DNA from: Thermoplasmata archaeon
Lineage (GTDB): Bacteria; Actinomycetota; Acidimicrobiia; Acidimicrobiales; Acidimicrobiaceae
Assembly (NCBI GenBank): GCA_021836665.1
Contig: JAKBHQ010000449.1
Span: 1-7,091, forward strand
DNA: 7,091 nucleotides
Direction: 5' to 3'
Below the pieces are notes generated by a model. That model did not search any database. It was given only the letters and a program-made list of their open reading frames with translations, and was not told where the DNA came from. Shown in pieces: positions 1 to 5,648 of the stretch. How positions within the stretch are numbered: the first letter of the stretch is position 1; each line of letters starts with the position of its first letter. The position numbers and the translations under genes are program-made.

Positions 1-230
1 GGTATCCAAAGCGCACAAATGGCTATAAGGGCGTACAGGAGGATCGCAAAGCCGACCTTCTGTTCAGTCTTAGACAAAGGAGTTTTCACGGCTCTAAGTC
101 TATGCACTATGAATGGGTTCTGCTTGAGTCGTGGCGCTGGATAAATCTTTGAGATTTGCCTAACCGACGGTGGATGGTAGGTTGGGGACACGATCTGCTC
201 CACCGGCTGGAAATGGCAACCTAAAGTCAT
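1..230 (-). CDS. Partial membrane protein, N-terminus only, function unknown
   Basis: An open minus-strand frame runs off the left edge, so only the N-terminal ~76 residues are visible. I do not recognise the family. From the ATG at 230 the protein would have a cytoplasmic-looking stretch of about 58 residues, rich in Pro, Gln and basic residues, followed by a clear hydrophobic segment (VGFAILLYALIAICALWIP) that reads as the first transmembrane helix. The start is uncertain. In-frame GTG codons at 107 and 89 are alternatives, and the one at 89 would give MKTPLSKTEQ directly before the helix, a typical membrane-protein beginning. None has a strong ribosome binding site. An in-frame TGA lies about 18 nt upstream of the ATG. 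Direct repeats at 225-253 overlap the ATG, which favours a downstream start if they are an operator. Confidence 0.42.
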   Translation of the reverse strand, partial: MTLGCHFQPVEQIVSPTYHPPSVRQISKIYPAPRLKQNPFIVHRLRAVKTPLSKTEQKVGFAILLYALIAICALWI

Positions 231-253
231 GTTAGAGTCATGCTCAAGTCAAG
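225..253. promoter_or_regulatory. Three direct repeats with 11-bp period, candidate response-regulator site
   Basis: AGTCATG at 225-231, AGTCATG at 236-242 and AGTCAAG at 247-253 are repeated exactly 11 bp apart, one helical turn. Head-to-tail heptamers with this period are typical of OmpR/PhoB-family response-regulator sites such as the Pho box. Here the assignment is inference from spacing only. The site lies at the 5' end of the leftmost minus-strand gene and overlaps its furthest ATG. Confidence 0.4.
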
Positions 254-335
254 GTCTGCCACTTATATGTGCAAAGGTGCCATCGCCCTTTCCCTGCCTC
301 CGACGAAGGAGTGTTGCAACAGGTGGCGAACACGC

Positions 336-359
336 GTACTGTACTATGTAGTAATGTAC
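336..359. promoter_or_regulatory. 24-bp imperfect palindrome, candidate operator
   Basis: The arms GTACTGTACTA and TAGTAATGTAC surround a central TG. They match as inverted repeats at 9 of 11 positions, and the inner TACTA/TAGTA arms and outer GTAC arms are perfect. Length and symmetry suit a dimeric helix-turn-helix repressor such as a TetR-family protein, but no such regulator is encoded nearby. It could control the leftmost minus-strand gene, about 106 bp away. Assignment is by symmetry alone. Confidence 0.4.
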
Positions 360-415
360 CTTGTTGAGTTGTAGATGACCCGATTTGAATGTGTGTTCGC
401 TCCCGTCTTGACCAC

Positions 416-445
416 TAAATCGTCAAATCTTAAATCGTCAAATCT
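416..445. repeat. Perfect 15-bp tandem duplication
   Basis: TAAATCGTCAAATCT occurs at 416-430 and again at 431-445 without a break or mismatch, followed by a short T run. Such a repeat can arise by replication slippage. No function is apparent. Confidence 0.75.
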
Positions 446-706
446 TTTGTGGCTGTGAGCCCATCATCACGGTAAGTCCGCGTTAAGTGGGAACGAAGCC
501 GCGATGTCAATGGCAAGTATTCAGTTGCTTTTTTTGGTGCCAGATACCCAATGGATACGTTCTGTAGTCGGATTAAAGCTCTAAGAGCGATGAATAAAGC
601 ATCTAGGCTCCGAAGATGGTCTACTGGAATGCGGCAACCTCAGGTTGGCAATGAGCAATTTATGCGCAGCGATTGATCGATTGTCATGGTAGGTTCGATA
701 TCTCTA

Positions 707-780
707 GGGCGCTTAGCTCAGTTGGTTAGAGCGCAGCCTTCACACGGCTGAGGTCGGCGGTTCGAGTCCGTTAGCGCCCA
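707..780 (+). tRNA. tRNA-Val (CAC)
   Basis: A full cloverleaf can be folded by eye. The acceptor arm is 707-713 (GGGCGCT) with 773-779 (AGCGCCC). The D stem is GCTC 716-719 with GAGC 729-732. The anticodon stem is CAGCC 734-738 with GGCTG 746-750 around the loop TTCACAC, giving anticodon CAC at 741-743, which reads the valine codon GTG. The T arm is GGCGG 756-760 with CCGTT 768-772 around TTCGAGT. The discriminator base is A780. The following bases are CTA, so the CCA tail is not encoded and must be added enzymatically. A weak promoter candidate lies directly upstream (TTGATC 673-678, 17 bp, CGATAT 696-701), but it would start transcription at the tRNA itself, so it is doubtful. Confidence 0.96.
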
Positions 781-799
781 CTAATTCAGAAAGCGCGAA

Positions 800-1086
800 C
801 TCGCAGCTCCAGCCGTTAGCCGCACAGAAGGATTCGAGCAGTGCCACCTGGTACACCAAGTCGTCCCCAGGCGGTTTGTGCATACCCTGGCCTAGGCAAT
901 CGTCGCCCTCGACGATGATGCCTGGCGTGGAGCGAGGTGGTGCAGCTTGGCTAAGGCGTAGCCTCTTCTGCCACCAGCAGTGCGCTGGACCGGCTCTATG
1001 TGGCCCTCTTCTTCCCATCGCCGAAGTGTGTCAGGGTGCACACCAAGCTCTTTTGCTGCTATGCCGATAGGTGCCAGTTGTCCCAT
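800..1086 (-). pseudogene. Decayed IS607-type serine recombinase (N-terminal remnant)
   Basis: IS607-family transposases (about 200 residues) combine an N-terminal MerR-like winged helix-turn-helix with a serine-recombinase catalytic domain. Starting at the ATG at 1086, the first 48 residues match the DNA-binding part well: IGIAAKELGVHPDTLRRWEE, then an RTAGGRR-type wing. After RATIA, an in-frame TAG at 892-894 replaces the Tyr codon expected before ARVSS. The stretch that should encode the catalytic serine (SSHDQ) is disrupted by a net loss of one base between about 866 and 882. The frame then resumes as DDLVYQVALLESFCAANGWS, the expected continuation. Homology stops near 800, 20 bp from the 3' end of the tRNA-Val, and the rest of the catalytic domain is absent. 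No accessory tnpB is present. Family assignment is from recalled motifs and should be firm; activity is excluded. Confidence 0.82.
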
Positions 1087-1537
1087 GACCTAAAGTAAAA
1101 TAGATCGGAGCGCCACTGATAAGTACTTGTGTATGTCGAACTAACAGTTAGCAGTTTCGATCCCAAATCGCATTTGGCCCAATTCGTGATGGAGCAGGCT
1201 CAGGAGTGGCCTACCGCGGTTCGCCATTTCACCGTCGCTGTCATGGCGATCGATCGATAGATTCCGAAAGTGTCGAGGGATGGTTGTGAGGGCAGTACAT
1301 TCGTGCCTGGCGAGCCGTGCGTAAGCCAATCACCTGAGTGGTATTCGTGCCCCTGATCTGCGTAATTGTCCCTAACCAATGCAGTTTGCTTAGGACGGGC
1401 CGGGTCCGTTGAATATTATCTCGCATATCGGTTTGCTGGGTTGTGGCAAGGGATCTTTGTGCTTTGATGGGTAACTACTCATCCGTTTACGAACGGCTCG
1501 TGGGCTTGAATGCAGGTGCCGAGGACGAAATAACTGC
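1087..1537. other. Spacer without recognisable gene
   Basis: Two overlapping minus-strand frames of about 60 codons (1141-1329, beginning with TTG, and 1241-1426) exist here. Neither resembles a family I know, has a good ribosome binding site or is preferred over the other. The stretch lies between the recombinase remnant and the end of the efflux gene, so it may be further degraded mobile-element DNA, but nothing in it proves that. Confidence 0.45.
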
Positions 1538-1568
1538 GACGAAATCTCGGGGATTGCCGCCTTTCGTC
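1538..1568 (-). terminator. Hairpin after the MFS gene, candidate terminator
   Basis: Outer arms GACGAAA (1538-1544) and TTTCGTC (1562-1568) pair perfectly, and inner CGG (1548-1550) and CCG (1557-1559) can extend the structure. The hairpin begins 5 nt past the efflux-pump stop codon. On the minus strand it is not followed by a clean T run, so it may terminate weakly or mainly protect the transcript end. Confidence 0.45.
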
Positions 1569-1573
1569 AGGAA

Positions 1574-2989
1574 TTAATTAACCCTATCAAGTGGCGCGTG
1601 TGTACGAATCAGTTGGCTTGCGAGACCGGACATCGCAGCCATCGATGCAGCGTACCACCATAAGTGATGGAAGTTAATCAAGGCGGCTACGGAGCTATGG
1701 GTCGATCCGAGAATGACTACCATCAAGGCGATACCGAAAGCGCCTCCAATTTGTCTTGCCGTCTGATTTACTGCGCTACCTACCGCAAATCTCTCTTTGG
1801 GAAGGCTGGAGACCGCCGCCGCGCTCAAAACTGGAAAGGTGAAGCCGATACCGAGGCCAGTGATGATGGTTGCCGGGAGCCAAAGGGCGAGGTATTCGGG
1901 GTGTAGGCCGATGAGGACAGCGTACCAGGCCAATCCGCCAGCGAAGAGTATCGAACCAATCGTCAGGACCTGGCGGAAACCGATTCTCGAAGCCAACCTT
2001 CCGGCGGGGCCTGAGACGGCGGCAACTACAAGGGGACTTGGAGTTACCGCAAGGCCAGCAGAGAGTATTGAGTAGTGCCACACGCTGGTAAGAAATAGGA
2101 TGTTGCCCAGTAACATCGCAAAGAATCCCATTGCGTATAACAAGGTCGCAGCATTAGCAAACGTGAATGAACGCTGCGAGAAAAGATTCAAGTCGAGTAC
2201 CGGCGAATCATGGTGAGCAGATCGGACCAGGAATACGACGCCCAAAACGATGCTGGCGGCGAAAGACGAGATAATTGATGCACTAGTCCAGCCCCAGGTT
2301 GGGCCTTGTGATATTCCTAAGACGATTCCGGCGAGGGCCAACGCTACGAGCACCGCACCTAAGTAGTCGGGTGTCGCTTTTTCGCTGTCTGTTTTTGACT
2401 CGACCAGCACCGAACGACCGAAGAGCCATGCGACGAGTCCAAGAGGGATATTGACGTAAAAGATCCAATGCCAGCTAGCTATTGAAATGAGGCTGGCCCC
2501 AAGTGATGGACCTGTAGCAACCGCTAATGCCCCGATTCCACCCCACAATGCCACCATCTGCGATCTTCGTTCGGCGTTGAACGCACCGAGCAGTAGGCCC
2601 AAGGAGGATGGGAGCATCGCAGCTGCACCGGCTCCTTCTATTACCCTGCCCACGATCAAAATAACAACCGATGGCGCGAGACCACATACTGCAGAGCCAC
2701 CGCAAAATACCGCGAGACCCCAGAAAAACACCATTCGCCTTCCGAGACGGTCCGCTGTCCTACCCGCAACGACAAGCAGAGATCCGAAAACGACGCTGTA
2801 GCCGGTTATTACCCAGGCAAGGGTGGAGGTCGCATCGTGAGGGAAGGACCTTTCGAGGGACGGGAAAGCCACGTTAACAATCGAAAGATCCAATGAGGCC
2901 ATGTAAGCGCCTAGCGCGGTGACCACAAATATCGCGGTTGACTTGCCGTCATGGCCAAGGCTGGTCGTTTTTCTCGCCGTCAACTTCAT
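1574..2989 (-). CDS. MFS multidrug efflux transporter, DHA2 (EmrB/QacA) type
   Basis: This is an inner-membrane proton/drug antiporter of the major facilitator superfamily with about 14 hydrophobic segments, the normal size for the DHA2 branch (471-474 residues). Numbering from the upstream GTG at 2998, visible signatures are the helix-1 motif LDLSIVNVAFP (36-46), with the conserved Asp and Asn; motif A GRTADRLGRR (79-88) in the loop between helices 2 and 3; and the antiporter motif C around GPSLG (163-167) in helix 5, followed by WHWIFYVNIPLG. I chose the ATG at 2989. The GTG at 2998 gives three more residues but overlaps the best -10 element, so it probably cannot start a transcript. The gene is divergent from an HxlR-type regulator, the usual arrangement for a regulator controlling its pump. 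The substrate cannot be read from the sequence; hydrophobic toxins or antibiotics are usual for the family. Confidence 0.9.
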   Translation of the reverse strand: MKLTARKTTSLGHDGKSTAIFVVTALGAYMASLDLSIVNVAFPSLERSFPHDATSTLAWVITGYSVVFGSLLVVAGRTADRLGRRMVFFWGLAVFCGGSAVCGLAPSVVILIVGRVIEGAGAAAMLPSSLGLLLGAFNAERRSQMVALWGGIGALAVATGPSLGASLISIASWHWIFYVNIPLGLVAWLFGRSVLVESKTDSEKATPDYLGAVLVALALAGIVLGISQGPTWGWTSASIISSFAASIVLGVVFLVRSAHHDSPVLDLNLFSQRSFTFANAATLLYAMGFFAMLLGNILFLTSVWHYSILSAGLAVTPSPLVVAAVSGPAGRLASRIGFRQVLTIGSILFAGGLAWYAVLIGLHPEYLALWLPATIITGLGIGFTFPVLSAAAVSSLPKERFAVGSAVNQTARQIGGAFGIALMVVILGSTHSSVAALINFHHLWWYAASMAAMSGLASQLIRTHAPLDRVN

Positions 2990-2996
2990 TACGAAC

Positions 2997-3024
2997 ACTA
3001 TACATGCTAGCTTCTATTATGCAA
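2997..3024 (-). promoter_or_regulatory. Candidate promoter of the MFS gene, overlapping the divergent promoter
   Basis: On the minus strand TTGCAT (3019-3024) and TATAGT (2997-3002) are separated by 16 bp, a reasonable sigma-70-type promoter. Transcription would start near 2990, giving an almost leaderless mRNA for the ATG at 2989. On the plus strand TATTAT (3015-3020) is a possible -10 for the regulator gene and overlaps this -35. One bound regulator could therefore block both directions. Confidence 0.38.
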
Positions 3025-3042
3025 GTGACTACAATTGGCCAC

Positions 3043-3516
3043 ATGGAACATAAGAGCTTTTCGGACATGGACTGCTCGGTCGCTCAGTGCTTGAATGTTG
3101 TAGGCGAGTGGTGGGCCATGTTGATCGTTCGTGATGCTTTCCTTGGTGTAAGCAGGTTCGATGAGTTTAAAAGCCGCCTTGGAATATCTAGCAACATTCT
3201 GCAGAGGAGGCTTGCCCGGCTGGTTGAAGCAGGCGTTCTATCAAAAGTTCGATACTGTGACCATCCGCCCCGTGACCAATATCGGCTTACTGAAAAGGGA
3301 CGCGACCTATGGCCGGTGCTCAATGCGATGAAGCAATGGGGGGACCGATATGCCGCTCCTGGTGGGCCACCTTTACTGGTTGTACATGAAAGATGTGGAT
3401 CTGTTTGTGAGTCAGTTTCCATCTGTTCGTCCTGTGGCGAGCAGATTAGCCCTCGAGAATTGAGCGTGATCCCTGGACCAGGACGAAGCGGTTCGGAACT
3501 TATACCGTCGCGATGA
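3043..3516 (+). CDS. HxlR-family transcriptional regulator with cysteine-rich C-terminal tail
   Basis: This is a winged helix-turn-helix DNA-binding protein of 157 residues, somewhat longer than minimal HxlR proteins. The hallmark start DMDCSVAQCLNVVGEWWAML (9-28), the helix-turn-helix FDEFKSRLGISSNILQRRL (39-57) and the wing with DQYRLTEKG (78-86) are clear. Cys11 lies where redox-sensing relatives such as YodB and HypR carry their reactive cysteine. Residues 115-131 hold H-x2-C-x3-C-x5-C-x2-C, followed by a PGPG tail. This could be a zinc knuckle or a further redox switch; similar tails occur in some longer HxlR proteins. I chose the ATG at 3043 because homology begins there. The frame is open back to 2938, but that part would overlap the MFS start. 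In-frame ATG 3019 is an alternative. The gene is divergent from the efflux pump, which it likely represses until a reactive compound is sensed. Confidence 0.9.
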   Translation: MEHKSFSDMDCSVAQCLNVVGEWWAMLIVRDAFLGVSRFDEFKSRLGISSNILQRRLARLVEAGVLSKVRYCDHPPRDQYRLTEKGRDLWPVLNAMKQWGDRYAAPGGPPLLVVHERCGSVCESVSICSSCGEQISPRELSVIPGPGRSGSELIPSR

Positions 3517-3642
3517 TTAAATGAATCAGGTCAGGCAGATGAAGATCCATCAATCACAAAACGTCATTGCGCTGGGCGTGCAACGGACTGAATACTGTGC
3601 TTTGCGGATCGACATATGAAACGTTTGTTGTGTGATGTAGGT
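3517..3642. repeat. Convergent intergenic spacer with a bulged inverted repeat
   Basis: Between the converging regulator and membrane-protein genes, ATCACAAAACGT (3553-3564) can pair with ACGTTT (3621-3626) and TGTGAT (3631-3636), leaving a 4-nt bulge and a 56-nt loop. A smaller hairpin TGATT/AATCA overlaps the regulator stop (3514-3528). Neither has a terminator-like T tract. Confidence 0.35.
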
Positions 3643-4836
3643 TTAAATGAAGAAAACCAACTGCGCTGCAGTCATCGCTGTGGCGGTCAATAGGACCCAA
3701 TATCTTTTTCGAATTGGCGACCCAGAAAAGATTAATATCAGCCAACCGAATACCCATATAAGGTCTACGCTGCGCAGATAGTTATCATTAAGCCATATTT
3801 CCTTCGAAAGGCTTATTGCAAGGGCAAGCATCGTGATAAAGGTGACCTTGAATAGAGGAGGAACCGATTTTGATCTTAATTTCGATAGTGCGACTATAGC
3901 TAGCAGTGTCAACGAGCCGAATTGGACGATCCAAAGGGTATTTCCTAAGGGTACGGGGTTTAGCATTCGGTCCCAGATGCCCCGGATCATTGCAATAGCG
4001 GGCAGGGATAGATTTCCTGAAATATCACTACGGAGGGGCTCGTTTCGTTCAACTAGTCGCAAGAAGAGTTGCCAGGCTCCAAAGCAAAGCAGGGGAATTA
4101 GCCAGGAGTATACGGGCATGCGAACTCTTTTTTTAGACCCTGACCAGTCGATTAGGGACATGACCCATAAAACAAACAGCGAAAACACCACCACCATGCC
4201 CGTCTCTTTCGTGAGAACCGAGAGACTCAGAAATGACGCCGCCCTCCAGTAGTGGGCCTTTTCTAAGTAGAAGGTCCCAGCCAGCAGGAGTGCGGTAGCG
4301 GTCGGTTCGGTGAGGTCACGCCCGACGCTAAAGAAGTAGCCTGGGAACGCCGCAACAACTACTCCTAGGGCTGGACTTCTGTCGGCCGTTCTGGCCAATT
4401 GTGCTGCAAAATAGACGATAGAACTCCAGGAGAGTAGTTCGACTACGAGCATCGAAATTGGCACCAGGTGAGGATCTCCCAAGGCGATCAACCATGACAG
4501 AAGGGGGAATATGATCCGTTGCGCCCTAAAGGGATTATCGAAAGTAATCCCGGAGTGTGTTCTCGCGAAGGAGAAGGGGTCCAGGGCTAATCTAAAGTAA
4601 AACTGGCCGTCGTATCCTGAACCTTTGATTATCGGAATGGCCACTCCGAGTTTATTTGGCTTGACATACTGGCTACCGGCAACGATCAAGGATGCTGCGC
4701 TCCCGTGGCCAGCCCCGAGAATCCTTGAGACTAGATAAAGTCCTCCAAGCAAGAATCCGACAGCGGCTACCTTTGCTGGCGAACTAAAAGTCTTTTCTAG
4801 GCCGCCCTTGAAGTTCGAAGCCCTATGCCCGAGCAT
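3643..4836 (-). CDS. Polytopic membrane protein, GT-C-like glycosyltransferase candidate
   Basis: The 397-residue product has around ten or more hydrophobic segments and no soluble domain, so it sits in the cytoplasmic membrane. After a short N-terminal region and a first helix (about 23-41), the first extracytoplasmic loop contains SGYDGQFYF (73-81) with Asp76, then LDP (85-87), then DNPFRAQRIIFPLLSW (100-115). This order, an acidic residue in the first large loop followed by an R-x-x-R-I-x-x-P-L segment entering a helix, is typical of GT-C-fold lipid-phosphate-sugar-dependent glycosyltransferases and of a group annotated for cell-surface glycopolymer formation. RDLTEP and LTKETG motifs in later loops also fit that group. 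I infer transfer of a sugar to a lipid or polymer on the outer face; donor and acceptor are unknown. The gene stands alone, with no sugar-nucleotide or polymer genes beside it. ATG 4836 is the first good start; its ribosome binding site is weak. Confidence 0.68.
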   Translation of the reverse strand: MLGHRASNFKGGLEKTFSSPAKVAAVGFLLGGLYLVSRILGAGHGSAASLIVAGSQYVKPNKLGVAIPIIKGSGYDGQFYFRLALDPFSFARTHSGITFDNPFRAQRIIFPLLSWLIALGDPHLVPISMLVVELLSWSSIVYFAAQLARTADRSPALGVVVAAFPGYFFSVGRDLTEPTATALLLAGTFYLEKAHYWRAASFLSLSVLTKETGMVVVFSLFVLWVMSLIDWSGSKKRVRMPVYSWLIPLLCFGAWQLFLRLVERNEPLRSDISGNLSLPAIAMIRGIWDRMLNPVPLGNTLWIVQFGSLTLLAIVALSKLRSKSVPPLFKVTFITMLALAISLSKEIWLNDNYLRSVDLIWVFGWLILIFSGSPIRKRYWVLLTATAMTAAQLVFFI

Positions 4837-5225
4837 CTAAACACGATAGCCGCTAGGGCCTTTTGATGGGACCAGCAAGTCGGAGCGATTTAGGCTGGTT
4901 CGTATTATTTTCCCTTTTTCTCCATAAATTATTCCGTGCCAAGCGGTGGGGCTTACAAAGTTGCTCAGATTGGAAAGTCTATCGCTTGCATTACTCCCGC
5001 GTAGAGCAAAGGGAAAGCATCCATTGCGCACCACTCCTACCTGGGCTTATGTCGGCAAAATGAAAGCCGATCAAACAAGTCAACTACAGTGAAAATATAG
5101 AAACTCCTTGCCTATATCAAAGAAACGCGAAGTCAAATTGTTGAAACTCTATTGATATTTTTTACTAGGTGAATATTTCCCTATCGATAAGGACTTTTGC
5201 CCCTTACTTTCCGATATCCTCGTAC
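4837..5225. other. Divergent intergenic region before the hydrogenase operon
   Basis: There is no supported gene here; opposing frames of about 65 codons near 4837-5063 resemble nothing I know. This region must hold the promoters of the minus-strand membrane protein and of hypA. Visible elements are an inverted repeat ACCAGC (4871-4876) / GCTGGT (4894-4899), an AT-rich inverted repeat at 5095-5117, and an AT-rich block around 5136-5180 that could contain a hypA promoter, although no -35/-10 pair is convincing. Confidence 0.5.
5095..5117. promoter_or_regulatory. Inverted repeat ATATAG-N11-CTATAT, candidate operator
   Basis: The two 6-bp arms (5095-5100 and 5112-5117) are perfect inverted repeats, centred about 196 bp upstream of the hypA start. 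Arm spacing would place them on the same helix face for a dimeric regulator. The arms are AT-rich and short, so chance is possible. Confidence 0.28.
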
Positions 5226-5278
5226 CTGAGACTGCTTCGAGGTGAGCCGCCAGGGGACGGCTGTTCATCCAGTCTCAG
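5226..5278 (+). promoter_or_regulatory. Stem-loop in the hypA leader
   Basis: CTGAGACTG (5226-5234) pairs perfectly over 9 bp with CAGTCTCAG (5270-5278). Inside, AGCCG (5245-5249) pairs with CGGCT (5258-5262), capping an 8-nt loop CCAGGGGA. The structure ends 13 nt before the hypA Shine-Dalgarno sequence and lies in the probable 5' untranslated region. It has no T tract, so it is more likely an mRNA-stability or translation-control element than a simple terminator. A metal- or protein-binding leader is conceivable, but I recognise no known riboswitch class. Confidence 0.5.
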
Positions 5279-5301
5279 AAACCTTGGGGGAAAGGAAATT
5301 C

Positions 5302-5646
5302 ATGCACGAGCATGGAATAGCGGAGGAGCTCGCCGCTGCGGTGAAGCGCGCTATTTCTGGTCATGGAGGCCATCGTGTCGTCCGTATTGTTGTTGAAGCC
5401 GGGGCTGGCGCCCTTGAACGCGAAAGTCTTGATGTGGCTTTTGCTCACGCAAGTGAGGGTACCAACTTTGCTAATGCAGAGTTGATTATCGAGAATGCTG
5501 AGCGAATGTATCACTGTTTAGACTGCGGGATCGACTTCAGCAATGCCGACTCTCCAAATGGGATCTGTCCAAGCTGCAACAGTAGCGAAACCATATCAGC
5601 CCCTAACCACGAAATAACACTCAAATCAGTAGAAATTGAGGACTAA
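5302..5646 (+). CDS. hypA: Hydrogenase nickel-incorporation protein HypA
   Basis: HypA is a small cytoplasmic metallochaperone. With the GTPase HypB it delivers nickel to the precursor of the [NiFe]-hydrogenase large subunit. The product has 114 residues, the usual family size. It begins MHEHGIAEEL, keeping the N-terminal Met1-His2-Glu3 that binds nickel. The middle part VVEAGAGALERESL (30-43) and FAHASEGT (47-54) are family signatures. The structural zinc site is complete: Cys72-x2-Cys75 and Cys89-x2-Cys92. I chose the ATG at 5302 because function requires His at position 2 and because AAGGA (5292-5296) sits 5 nt upstream. The frame is open for 20 more codons, but that would bury the nickel site. 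It is the first gene of the hydrogenase operon, 2 nt from the small-subunit gene, and is preceded by a stem-loop leader. No other hyp gene is in the window, so HypB-F must be encoded elsewhere. Confidence 0.95.
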   Translation: MHEHGIAEELAAAVKRAISGHGGHRVVRIVVEAGAGALERESLDVAFAHASEGTNFANAELIIENAERMYHCLDCGIDFSNADSPNGICPSCNSSETISAPNHEITLKSVEIED

Positions 5647-5648
5647 AC

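Larger units (their letters stand above)
231..706. other. Gene-poor spacer with regulatory-looking repeats
   Basis: This stretch of about 480 bases holds no coding frame I can support. It contains the rest of the 11-bp repeats, a 24-bp palindrome (336-359), a 15-bp tandem duplication (416-445) and a 13-bp palindrome CAACCT-c-AGGTTG (635-647). A plus-strand frame of 27 codons at 374-457 spans the tandem repeat but has no ribosome binding site and is not convincing. Confidence 0.5.

Noticed and set aside
374..457. 27-codon plus-strand frame spanning the tandem repeat
   Set aside because: No ribosome binding site, no recognisable product, and most of it is the 15-bp duplication.
494..541. GCAA/TTGC mini-stem followed by seven T residues as a terminator
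   Set aside because: The stem is only 4 bp and no upstream plus-strand gene needs a terminator there.
740..1018. 92-codon minus-strand frame as an intact gene
   Set aside because: It is a patchwork: antisense of the tRNA, the frameshifted middle of the recombinase remnant, and out-of-frame sequence. Only the DDLVYQV...GWSCE part is meaningful, and it is included in the pseudogene.
1141..1426. Two overlapping minus-strand frames of about 60 codons
   Set aside because: No known family, overlapping each other in different frames, no translation signals.
2938..3042. N-terminal extension of the HxlR regulator by 35 residues
   Set aside because: It lies antisense to the MFS start and inside the promoter region; family similarity begins just after the ATG at 3043.
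4837..5063. Opposing small frames on both strands upstream of the membrane-protein gene
   Set aside because: No similarity, no signals, and mutual overlap; likely chance.
5242..5301. Upstream start for HypA
   Set aside because: It would displace the Met1-His2 nickel-binding N-terminus, lies in the leader stem-loop, and a good ribosome binding site serves 5302.
5169..5396. 75-codon plus-strand frame beginning with GTG
   Set aside because: It runs out of frame through hypA and resembles no protein family.
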